A DNA stretch of 64,000 nt from Cercophora sp. LCS_1 (lineage: Eukaryota; Ascomycota; Sordariomycetes; Sordariales; Lasiosphaeriaceae): the NCBI GenBank assembly GCA_036250225.1, contig JAPZLL010000016.1, positions 682,001 to 746,000 on the forward strand. Reading direction: 5' to 3'. Below are positions 55,467 to 64,000 of this stretch, piece by piece (the stretch's first letter is position 1; every line of letters begins with the position of its first letter). Made by a program: the position numbers and the translations under genes. The notes under the pieces are model-generated. The model did not search any database, was not told the DNA's origin, and saw nothing but the letters and a program-made list of their open reading frames with translations.

Positions 55467-56783
55467 ATGTTGCGGAAAAAGGACACCTTCACCATCATCA
55501 CGCCCATTCCGGGCTTCATTCCCCGGCAGCTGGCCATCGACATTCTGCATTCGCATTCCGAGGTCATTACGCTGAACCCGCTGGTGCTCGACCACAAGCC
55601 CATCGCAGCGCCGCAGAATGCCGAGACGGATGAGTACTACTCGACGTGGTATGAGATCACCGAACGGATAACGTTCATGCCAGGGATTGGCAAAATGGGC
55701 GCCTCCATCATCAAGTTCAACGGCTGCTTCCACGACATGCCCTGGGGTCTCCAGACTCACATTTATGCGCCCATGAATGTGGACCTGCGCAACAAATACC
55801 GCATCGCTGGCAATCAGCCCGGCTACGAGCCGCCAGAGCCCCAGGAGATTGGGCTGAAAGCTCTCGGCGCGCCGTCGGACGGCTTGTATCTGAAGGAGGA
55901 CATTGAGATCAAGTGCAATGTGACGGTCATCGGTTTTGTGAAATCACAGCTCAAGAAGGCCAGCGGGGAAATGGTTCGGCGCATCATTAAGAAGGCCGAG
56001 TTGCTGGATGCCGGTGTGTTGCAGGGCATGATTCAGGACGGCAAGCTCAAGACAGTCAACCCGGCCGACCGAAGGAACACCATCCGGTCTCCGATTCCAT
56101 CGCCACTCAGCCTCCGCCAATCGGCCCTCGCATCCACGCCTCCGCCTGCGTCACAGTCACCCCAGCTCCCGTACAACGTTCCGCGACCGCAGTCCACCAT
56201 GTCAGGGAAGAATGGCTACCGGCCCAACACGCCCGGCAGTGCACACAGCAACCAGCCCGCAGCGTTCGGGTACGGCGCACCAAACGGTGCGTTCGAGATG
56301 CCCGCCGCAGAGATCCAACCGCAAGGTCACTTTGCCATCGAGATGCCCGGCGACTTTTACCACGCCAGCCCCGCCATCCAGCCACCGAAGCCCGCGCCTC
56401 AGCAAATCCGCGACTCACCGCCATATCGCGACTCGTCATACTCAACACCACCCTCCGTCCACGCCAGCCCCAACCCCTCACAATCAGGGCAATGGTCCCA
56501 AGGCGGCTCACGGCCAACATCAACATCGTCGGTCGGCACCGCCGGCGGCTACAACTCGCCCGGGCTGGATAAGGGGTTCTCGTCGCAGCTTGCACCGCAC
56601 AGGGAGACAGTGGAGGAACACCGCGAAGACGCTCTGAGAAAACTGGACCCTCGCATCCCGCATCCATCACACTACCCACCTTACAACCCCGCTGACTATG
56701 CCAAGGTGAGACCAGGACAACAGGTTCCTTATGGCTATTATGGGCACGGTCAGCTAACTCAAAGGTACCACTACACTCAGTGA
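55467..56783 (+). CDS. DUF7053-type fungal protein with disordered tail
   Basis: An intronless 438-residue protein starting at the ATG at 55467 (MLRKKDTFTI); the frame extends upstream only through non-ATG codons. Residues 1-190 form an alpha/beta domain: ITPIPGFIPRQLAIDILHSH, EVITLNPLVLDHKPI, EYYSTWYEITERITFMPGIG, FHDMPWGLQTHIYAPM, and a hydrophobic strand VTVIGFVKSQLKKASGEMVR. I match this to the fungal DUF7053 family, which has a SRPBCC/START-like character and no known function. The remaining 250 residues are Pro/Ser/Gln/Tyr-rich and disordered, ending YGYYGHGQLTQRYHYTQ. Probably cytosolic. The family assignment is from memory of the N-terminal motif. Confidence 0.75.
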   Translation: MLRKKDTFTIITPIPGFIPRQLAIDILHSHSEVITLNPLVLDHKPIAAPQNAETDEYYSTWYEITERITFMPGIGKMGASIIKFNGCFHDMPWGLQTHIYAPMNVDLRNKYRIAGNQPGYEPPEPQEIGLKALGAPSDGLYLKEDIEIKCNVTVIGFVKSQLKKASGEMVRRIIKKAELLDAGVLQGMIQDGKLKTVNPADRRNTIRSPIPSPLSLRQSALASTPPPASQSPQLPYNVPRPQSTMSGKNGYRPNTPGSAHSNQPAAFGYGAPNGAFEMPAAEIQPQGHFAIEMPGDFYHASPAIQPPKPAPQQIRDSPPYRDSSYSTPPSVHASPNPSQSGQWSQGGSRPTSTSSVGTAGGYNSPGLDKGFSSQLAPHRETVEEHREDALRKLDPRIPHPSHYPPYNPADYAKVRPGQQVPYGYYGHGQLTQRYHYTQ

Positions 56784-58150
56784 GCGGGATCGCGGCATGT
56801 CACTACACACTCATTTGAGCAAGCGAGCGGGTTTGGGCAAGGGAAATTAAACTGGATGAATGAATGGGCTGATACCCCGGGTTTCTGATGGGATGCTGAA
56901 AATGCCTCTCCATGTAATGATCTATTTTAACGATGATCAAGGGAATGGAACGGAACAAGCGCAAACGCCGAGGTGAAATGGATGATTGGACCCGGCGTTG
57001 AGGGAGTTGTGTTGGCACATACCTAGCTTTTTTCTTATGTAGTCATGTCATGATATACACCTCATTGGTAATGATCATTCGAGCTTCCTGTTCTATCAAA
57101 CACCCTGTCCCCTGAAAATACGGGTTCTGACTTTGTGTAAGATAGATCCCAATCCGCTATAAGGAATGCCTGCAAAGCAAATACACGTCACAGTAAATAA
57201 AGTGTTTACTCACACCTCTCTCCTCGCTCACAATTGACGGAGACCCCGTGGAAGCAAGCCACTCCCGAATCCGGCCCGGTTTCTAATTCTGGTATTTGTG
57301 CCGAACCTCTGACGGGCAGAAGCGAGGGCGCCAAAACTTGGGGCGGTATGACAAAGGAGGGTACATTAGCGATGGGAGCAGAAGGTGATAATTATGTGGG
57401 TTCAGGAACGGGGCCGGGGTCAAAGGAGGAGTGGGATTGACCTGGAATTATTTTCGGTGCCGAATTTGTGATGTTGCGAACAGGGAGATGCATGTCGTTT
57501 GGGTTGCGTGAGTTCAGACATACGCGGGCCGGGTGGATGTGGATTTGGTGCCGGATTTGGTGCTGGTTACACGCAGGATGCAGGAGGGATCGATGGAATG
57601 AGAAATATCCTGCCGTGTGAGGATATAGACTACCTAACTACCGAGATGGATTCACTGGAAACTGCACAACGCGGGATGGCCATGTGGGAGTGGAAAATAG
57701 AAGGGCGCCCGGTTTATCGGAAACCAACACGGTAGGGGCGCGGCGCGGTTTGGGGTTACAATGCGGCGCGGTAGTTGACGTCATGTTGTGGTTGGTGATG
57801 CTGAGCTGAAGGATGAGGGGTGGTGAAACTTGGAGGATGACTCGGCGGTTTGGATGGAGATGTGGTGGTAGGATTGGGAGGACGGAGTGGTCAAGTGGTC
57901 GTGTTTTGTTGGTTGTCAAGGTTGTTCACGTTAGCTGCGGTGACTGTGTTAGTTGTGGGAGGTCAGGAGGGCTCCTGTTGTTGTCAATGCGCTGTTGATG
58001 ATGATGAAATCCATTGCTTCTGTGTGTCAAAAAATAAAATAAAATACGAAACGTAGTTTGATCGGGGGAGGCCGTTAGTATATGCACATGGTCGTCGTGA
58101 GCCCAAGTCGTGTGATGGTGTTGCCCTTACTCCTCGGAACCCTGTTCATC
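56784..58150. other. Convergent intergenic region, 1.4 kb
   Basis: 3' ends of the DUF7053 gene and of the zinc-finger/protease-like gene. A 48-codon ATG frame on the minus strand near 57640-57785 has no support. Otherwise nothing seen. Confidence 0.45.
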
Positions 58151-61025
58151 CTAGATACCACTGATATCGCCTTGCCCTTCTCCCTCTATGCATAACGACT
58201 CGGCTCCGTCGCCCCCGATCGTGCCTCTCCCTCGGCTCTCAACTCCGTCAACCTCGTTTGCGGGTATTGATGCTCTCGCGTCCGCTATATGGTCTTTGAA
58301 CACCGCCGTGTCCCTCCCCCCTCCCGGCGCCCTTTCTCCTTCTGAGATTCTTAACTTGCTCGTCCCTCTAGTCCCCTCGTCCAGATTCTTCGTCAGTTGC
58401 CATCTCTCTCCCAGACGCTCAATTATGTTCACCCCATCTCGACTTGCCCATTCGATGAATACGTGATCACCGTTCCCGCTAAACAAGACCTTGGGCTCCG
58501 TGCCATTTGCTGCAAGCTTGAGATGCGTTGCGACGTGCTCCATCCACTGATCCCAGGCTTCCGGGCCATGAAACTCCGCTGAACAGCCATCTGCGGGGCA
58601 GTTTAGGTGCTCGGGAGGACAACATTCTTCTCGAACAACCTTGCGTCGTGGCAGACTGTTGTCGCCCCATTTAGCATGGTCGGACTCGTGCCTGTGCGTG
58701 CGCTGTATATGCTGGGCGTACAGGTCCTTGCGGTTGAATGTGGCGCCGTTGGGAACGCCGCTCTTGTCCTCCTCCGGCCGAGATGCCTGGTCTATCTTTC
58801 CGCACTCATCTTCCCGGCATATCCAATGGTCCAGGACAAGGTGCTCTGAACTGACGTGACACTTCCATTCGAGTTTTCTGGCGAATGCCGACTGACAGCC
58901 CGAAAAGCCGAAGACGCAGGCGTAAGGACGCGTGTGCTCCTCCCTCATGTGCCTGCCGAACAATATTGGGCTCGAACATGTTTGGCTGCAGTTTGCTCGA
59001 GGACAGTGTCTCACTATCTGACCAGCGCTTCCCTTTCGGCGAGTGGGCCGTGGCTGCGGCCTGGTTGGCTGTGATCTCTGCTTCTTCACCGACTTATAAT
59101 CGTCGTCGTCGTCGTCGTCGTCTCCTGGCTCGTCGTGGCCAGCCCTGCGTTTGGGTGGTGGGTAGGAAGAGATTTCCTCTTCGCTGTGCACCTCTAAGAT
59201 TTCTTCCAAAGCCACCTTGATCGGAGGGGGATCCTCGTGGTTGGTCGTAAAGTTGGACGTGGGACTGAATTCCCAGTTTACCTCGCTCGGTAAGGTAAAC
59301 TCGGACAAGGTACCGCAATCCAGAGAAGGGAATGGCCAATCGGCATATGGGCGAAAAGTACCAGTCAGGGCGGGGGGTGCCCCAAGCGAAAAGTGACCAC
59401 CCTCGAAAGCACGATCATGAGAGGGAAGCATCACGGGGCTTAGATCTGAACCTTCCAGATTGTAGTGGAAGTCGAACGGCCCAGTCGCCACCGTGGACCC
59501 CTCGGATAGGGACGGAGGCGGCGGAGAGAACGGCGGAGACTCAATCCTACCGAGCGGCCCTAAGCCGTGAGTGTGCGGAGGAGATCCGGGTGCGCTTGTC
59601 GTCTCGACGTTGCACGCTTCTTCCTCACCGGCTGGTTCCTCGGTCGAGATATCGTGGAGTAGCTGGGAAAATACCCTGGCCGCCGGCATGATCAACACCT
59701 GTCCAGTGGTTGGGCTTCCAGCAATGACGTGACCGAAGAGCTTCCCGGTAACGGGGTTCTTAACCCAGCATCCACAGTCCCCAGGCTTCAGAGGTTCGCT
59801 GACCTTGGCAGTATAGACTTCCTGGAGGAGTTTTGACCCAGGCAAACACGTAAACGAGGATGTGCCCGAGATCATACCGCCAAACTCACCCCTGAACGTC
59901 GAAACCTTGATGGCGGCATCGACTGTTGCGCTCTCGACGTATTCTTCAAATGCCTCGAGCGGGATGACGTTCTTGGGCTCGGAGACATCGTCGATACGGA
60001 TGAGCGACGTGTCGAGAGAAGGCGAAGTAAAAATGACTTTTCCGAACTTGCTCCGAGGGCGAAGATGGGCTGCGGAAGTTGTTCGAGCACCTCTGGGGTT
60101 TTGGGGCGTGGTTGAGTGGGCGATTGACGCAAGACCTGCTGCTCTCTGTTCTCAAAGCTCCCCGCGGAGAAAATGGTCTCTTCATACTGCTGCTCAGACG
60201 GACTATCGGTTGCTGAAGCCAGGTCGCTGTACGTTGCTGGAGGGGTTGCGCTTCCGCGACTCGTGACACAGGCCAAAGCTTCGTCTTCGTCCTCGGAGTC
60301 ACTGAGTCCCGTAATTTCGCATTCATCATCGCTGGGTTCCAAATGCGTCGTGACATCTGCCGGAGCTTCCTCAGACTCTCGTGGCTGATGGAAGTGACTA
60401 ACGGTCTGATACATGTAGACACCACTGTAGCTGAGTGTCCCACCAGATGTGGCAAAACCACTGCCCATATCGGTTGAATAGGTACCGTTCATCATGAGTC
60501 TCAACTCATCACCATTTCCGCACTCCTCTCCGATTATCTCAATGGGCCTGTCGGGCACATTGAAGCACGTTGCTCTTGAGTTGGTAAGCCGGATGATTGT
60601 TGAGTTTGGTTCAGAACCGAGGGGTTGGAGGTCCTCAAACTCGGCTTTGAGGGACATTTCACCGAGGCCGAAGCCGCGGAAGTCTTTCATAATCCCACTG
60701 TCCTTGATCAAGCGGAATGCCTCGCGTCGGACCTCTCTACAGAGACGAACATGACCACTGGTTTTGTCCTGTCTTTCGAGTGTCCCACCATGAACAGCGA
60801 TAGAACAAGATGAGATGCCGGGCTTCGCAGTTTGTCGCTGTTATCGTTGATGTGAGATACAATGGCTTCCTTGATGTTCTCGTCGAACTCTTGTCTCGCT
60901 GGGCCGATGGCTTCATAGAACGATGTTCGAATCCCCTTCACCTTTGCTGAACCACAATATCGCCCTGTCGAAGTAGCGGCGTATGGCCTGCTTTCAAGTC
61001 TGCGTCTGATGAAGCCTAGATCCAT
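58151..61025 (-). CDS. Chymotrypsin-like (GDCG) and C2H2 zinc-finger protein, frame broken
   Basis: Three frames on the minus strand compose one protein of about 940 residues. Part 1 (61025 to about 60735) is a fungal N-terminal domain (STGRYCGSAKVKG ... LSLFMVGHSKDRTKPVVMFV). Part 2 (about 60735-60060) continues it (REAFRLIKDSGIMKDF) and holds TSGGTLSYSGVYMYQTVSHF, where the His resembles the first triad residue, then an acidic linker. Part 3 (from about 60080) holds FGKVIFTSPSLDTSLIRIDD (candidate Asp) and LKPGDCGCWVKN (candidate nucleophile Cys) then LFGHVIAGSP, completing a chymotrypsin-like layout. After an Asp run come C2H2-like zinc fingers (about 58990-58560). The first frame change has no plausible intron and looks like a 2-base loss in a GA repeat; the second could be an intron. 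Probably an accessory gene, possibly a pseudogene. Confidence 0.6.
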
Positions 61026-61438
61026 GGCAATGGTTTTGTAGGAAGGCCAAGTGAGCGCTGGGGTCTTTCCTGGTGATCACGGTGATGTCGTCGCCGGCTG
61101 AGTCATGGAACCGAGTGTGCAAATGCCTAGGAAATGGAGTAGGAGAAGGAAAGAAGAAAAAAAAAGACGATCGGGAGGTTGAAGACTCTCAATTGTCTGA
61201 TCGGGTTCGTTGCCCCTCATTCGACCCCTGTGAAGGCCATGGGCTGCGGTTCAGAGGCCAACACCGCCACAATCTCGGTGAGGGAGGGCGAATCAGAGAA
61301 CATCAAAACACCAAACGTGAAGCGCAGCAGCCAGGAAATCGGCCATCGCAGTAGAAAAACTCCCCAGGTTGTCTCGCGAATTGAACAGGATGCTCCCCAT
61401 CAACCCGAAGACCATTGTCGACGAAGACATGCGCGGCC
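61026..61438. promoter_or_regulatory. Short divergent region of the accessory pair
   Basis: The two genes start head to head only 413 bases apart, so they share a promoter region. It contains an A-run at 61155-61164 and an open frame from the ATG at 61239 (MGCGSEAN) that may be an alternative N-terminal exon of the plus-strand gene. Confidence 0.4.
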
Positions 61439-62485
61439 ATGGATACCTCACTACAGAGGTACCCGATTCCCGGCGACGTGCGTGAATGGCTCAAAGACCA
61501 CTTATGGCAAGCCAGCGAACCAGGGAAACAGTTTGACGCAATCGACTTGAACCCGTATCTCGAGTACTACTCGACTCGATATCTTCGATCGGCCCGCGAG
61601 GGAGGGACCCATATCTCCATCAAATCGCATTCAGAGATCGTGGACATTGCGATGGAAATATTGAAAGACGCAACGCGGACAGAGCTGTGCACTTCCCTTG
61701 GAAGCCCACCAGATGATGTCGACATCGACCGCCGCACAAAGGCGGAAAAAACCGTGGACATGTGCGCAAGCTTGCTTCTGATGGCCGAAGTTGGTGTTCC
61801 CGAGTACCGCTTCATAGGAGCCAGTTTCCTGAGCTGGTCAGGTCCACAGACGCTGCGACAAGCGATCGGGCAGCACTTTCGACCAGAAAAAGTGTTGCAG
61901 CCTGATAACCTCCGAATGGGGAAGATCTTCACCGCTCGAAACTTGGTGTATATCGGCGGCATCAAGGTCAAATGGACCAACAACATTGTCGATCACCTCT
62001 TGCTGGCCGATGATGACCAGTCCGTCATGGTCTTCCACCAGGTCGGATTCCTTCGCTCCCAGCAGACGCTTCACCATCCAGTCTTTTCGAAGTCATTTAT
62101 CGACGAGACGCTCCGAACGCTCGCCTTGCTATTCCCCCAGAACGACTCAAAGTCTCTCCGCTGGCTTCGCCGCCAGATTGTCGAGCACAAGTTGGATCCA
62201 GCAATGGCCAAGTGTGGCACGATACGACCACAACAGAGACGGCGGTTCGAGCACTTCTCATTCTGGCACGACCGGCTCGTTATTCTAAAGCAAGCCTTTG
62301 ACGAGTCCAGCCCATGGGGGCTGAAGCAATGGTGGAATGACCGTCGGAACTCGGTGCAGTGGTACACGTTCTGGGTGGCCATATTAGTCTTCATCATGAC
62401 AATGTTCTTTGGCCTTGTGCAGAGCATCGCGGGAGCATTGCAGGTATACCTGAGTTGGAAGGCGCTTTACGCGGAAACGACATGA
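61439..62485 (+). CDS. Hypothetical protein with C-terminal membrane anchor
   Basis: A 348-residue frame from the ATG at 61439. The body is helical (RYPIPGDVREWLKDHLW; AEKTVDMCASLLLMAEVGVP; EYRFIGASFLSWSGPQTLRQ; EHFSFWHDRLVILKQAFDES) and ends with one hydrophobic helix, VQWYTFWVAILVFIMTMFFG, followed by LVQSIAGALQVYLSWKALYA. This 'VQWYTFWVA...FGL-QS--GALQVY--W' ending is one I associate with an abundant, uncharacterised Pezizomycotina family with a C-terminal membrane anchor; no function is known. It is divergent from the GDCG/zinc-finger gene. An alternative start at 61239 with an 89-nt intron (61368-61456) would replace the first six residues by a 43-residue segment beginning MGCGSEAN. Confidence 0.7.
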   Translation: MDTSLQRYPIPGDVREWLKDHLWQASEPGKQFDAIDLNPYLEYYSTRYLRSAREGGTHISIKSHSEIVDIAMEILKDATRTELCTSLGSPPDDVDIDRRTKAEKTVDMCASLLLMAEVGVPEYRFIGASFLSWSGPQTLRQAIGQHFRPEKVLQPDNLRMGKIFTARNLVYIGGIKVKWTNNIVDHLLLADDDQSVMVFHQVGFLRSQQTLHHPVFSKSFIDETLRTLALLFPQNDSKSLRWLRRQIVEHKLDPAMAKCGTIRPQQRRRFEHFSFWHDRLVILKQAFDESSPWGLKQWWNDRRNSVQWYTFWVAILVFIMTMFFGLVQSIAGALQVYLSWKALYAETT

Positions 62486-62861
62486 TTCTGGGGATGAGTC
62501 GATAAATACGGGTTGTAAGGAGGGGTAGCTTCCACTTGGATCCTGATTCCTGCCAGCATTTTGGCATTTGTAATGTATGAAACGGAGTTGGATAAAGTGC
62601 GAAGAGTCAAGTAAAACAATGGTATTTCCCACAACGTGTGACACATTTTGTGAATTGGTCTGATGTCCCCAGCTTGGTGGCCATTGGTTGCTCTCCGCCC
62701 TGTTGGAGCGGCGGTCGGGGGCCTATCTTATCGCTGGAATTCTGCTTAGGTAACCAAATCTACGTCACACCACGATGAATTTTGGTGGAGCCATCCCCAG
62801 TCGACGCTGGAACCTCGACCACAGCGAACAGGTCTGCGAAGGACCTACCTCTTCAGTTAAA
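62486..62861. other. Intergenic, promoter of CWF19-type gene
   Basis: About 375 bases. An upstream ATG at 62774 opens a short reading frame before the main start. Otherwise nothing seen. Confidence 0.4.
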
Positions 62862-64000
62862 ATGGATGGGTTAGACGAATTCGAAAAGGCGTTGGCTGCC
62901 GAGAAAGCAGAGCGTGAACGGGTCGGCCAGGAGAAAGAGGAGCGTCGGGAACGCAAACACAGGCATCATCGACGCGACAAATCCTCAGAGCGCCACCGAG
63001 ACAGAGACAGGGATCGTGAACGAGACCGAGACCGGGACGGGCGCAGTACCAAAGACAGGGAGAGAGATAGAAAGGATAAAGACAGGCACCACCGGTCCCG
63101 AGACCACGACTCGGACGAGGATAGCCACCGGCACAAGCGGTCCCGACATTCGCGCGACGACGACGACGAAGACAGGCGCAGACACAAACACCGACACAAG
63201 TCACGGGAGAGGTCGAAGACCCTTGGGGAAGATAGTCGCCGAGATCGTGGTGGGAAAGATCTCAAACACACAGAAGAGTCGGACCCAAAGGAGGACCTAC
63301 CGCTTCCCGATGAGGAGAGGGCTCCCAATGACCCCCCCTTAGTCCGAGACTCCTGGATGGCAGCCCCCTCGGCGCTCGATGTCGACTATGTGCAGAGAGG
63401 CTCAAAGAGGAAGAGCCCTTCACCGGCCAGAGAGGAGCCCAAACGGATACTTCACCACCGAGAGCTCAACACCCGCTTAGCTGGTCTGGACGTCGGGAAA
63501 GAGGCACCAGAGGAATCTCAAGAGCCAAAGAAGCGGGAAGTGAAGTACACATTCGGGGATGAGGGCTCTCAGTGGCGAATGACCAGGCTGAACGCCGTTT
63601 ACACTCTTGCGGAGCAGAGTGGACGGTCGGTGGACGAGGTGGGAATCGAGAGATTCGGCAGTCTAGAGGAGTTCGACGACGCGAGGGAAGAGAAGATAGA
63701 GATGGATAGGAGGAGGATCTACGGGGAGGGTTATGTCGGCAAGGAGAAACCGAGTGGGGATCTCTACCGAGAAAGAATAGTCAACACCCGACCAGAGCCA
63801 GAGAAGCACAATCGCTCCCCATCACCACAGCCCGAACAGGGCGTCGTCGTCAACGAGCCTGTCGTCCCCATTGACCAATCCACCCTCAACCGCATGAAAG
63901 CCAAGCTTCTCAAGGCTCAGATGCGCAACGCCCCCAACGCTGGGAAGCTCGAAGCAGAGTACAACGCCGCCCTGGAATCGTTCACCGCTGGAACCGCCGG
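62862..64000 (+). CDS. CWF19-type splicing factor, 5' part only
   Basis: An open frame from the ATG at 62862 (MDGLDEFEKALAAEKAERER) to the window edge, 379 codons visible with no stop; the C-terminal CwfJ domains would lie outside. The first 160 residues are an Arg/Asp/His/Lys-rich RS/RD-like region typical of spliceosomal proteins. Next comes the conserved block RDSWMAAPSALDVDYVQRGS, then LHHRELNTRLAGLDVG, YTFGDEGSQWRMTRLNAVY and EKPSGDLYRERI, which I match to CWF19-like protein 2 / S. pombe Cwf19, an NTC-associated factor (debranching partner Drn1 in yeast). No intron is needed in the visible part. Confidence 0.85.
   Translation, partial: MDGLDEFEKALAAEKAERERVGQEKEERRERKHRHHRRDKSSERHRDRDRDRERDRDRDGRSTKDRERDRKDKDRHHRSRDHDSDEDSHRHKRSRHSRDDDDEDRRRHKHRHKSRERSKTLGEDSRRDRGGKDLKHTEESDPKEDLPLPDEERAPNDPPLVRDSWMAAPSALDVDYVQRGSKRKSPSPAREEPKRILHHRELNTRLAGLDVGKEAPEESQEPKKREVKYTFGDEGSQWRMTRLNAVYTLAEQSGRSVDEVGIERFGSLEEFDDAREEKIEMDRRRIYGEGYVGKEKPSGDLYRERIVNTRPEPEKHNRSPSPQPEQGVVVNEPVVPIDQSTLNRMKAKLLKAQMRNAPNAGKLEAEYNAALESFTAGTA

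Noticed and set aside
57640..57785. 48-codon ATG frame on the minus strand
   Set aside because: No signal peptide, domain, leader or neighbour context supports it.
59101..59122. CGT trinucleotide repeat
   Set aside because: It lies inside the zinc-finger/protease-like gene, where it encodes a run of Asp; an ordinary coding microsatellite.
1..64000. CRISPR arrays, insertion sequences, bacterial-type operons or terminators
   Set aside because: Introns and the gene families show a eukaryotic fungal genome; no spaced direct-repeat array, transposase or reverse transcriptase was seen in any frame.

Overview
The window reads as nuclear DNA of a filamentous ascomycete, most likely a Sordariomycete close to the Sordariales/Chaetomiaceae (inference, no search was run). 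The signs are short introns of about 46-105 nt with GT(A/G)NGT donors, CTAAC/CTGAC branch sites and YAG acceptors, C- or G-ending codons, and typical Pezizomycotina families (DUF1349, HsbA, DUF7053, HIR3, ChAPs/BUD7, double zinc ribbon). I recognise about 24 protein genes on both strands. I found no rRNA, tRNA, CRISPR array or intact transposon.

Layout. 0-10.6 kb: a zinc-ribbon protein, a small secreted protein, the TFIIIB subunit BRF1, a DUF1349 protein and a BTB/POZ protein. 12.4-24 kb: a multi-intron membrane protein resembling FAR-17a/AIG1, the signal peptidase SEC11, a four-helix membrane protein with PPxY motifs, an HsbA-like secreted protein, a small hypothetical protein, a bHLH factor and a very acidic nuclear-type protein. 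26.8-38.7 kb: a TBC Rab-GAP, a ubiquitin-conjugating enzyme and the HIR histone-chaperone subunit HIR3. 38.7-46.9 kb: an accessory-looking island between HIR3 and BUD7, holding a caspase-fold protein and, divergently, a large unknown coiled-coil protein whose frame is cut by one TAG. 46.9-56.8 kb: BUD7/ChAPs, an aldo-keto reductase, a HIT protein, RPB12, GPN1 and a DUF7053 protein. 58-62.5 kb: a second accessory-looking divergent pair, a chymotrypsin-like (GDCG) plus zinc-finger protein with frame breaks and a C-terminally membrane-anchored protein. 62.9-64 kb: the 5' part of a CWF19-type splicing factor.

Functional themes are transcription machinery (BRF1, RPB12, GPN1, HIR3, bHLH), secretion and trafficking (SEC11, BUD7, TBC GAP), and two lineage-specific protease-like gene pairs. 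The observations most worth checking are two genes in which the reading frame continues past an in-frame TAG: the coiled-coil gene (877 further codons) and the E2 gene (73 further codons with strong third-position G). Sordariomycetes are known to recode UAG to UGG by A-to-I mRNA editing during sexual development, so these are testable candidates besides ordinary pseudogenisation, splicing or sequence error.
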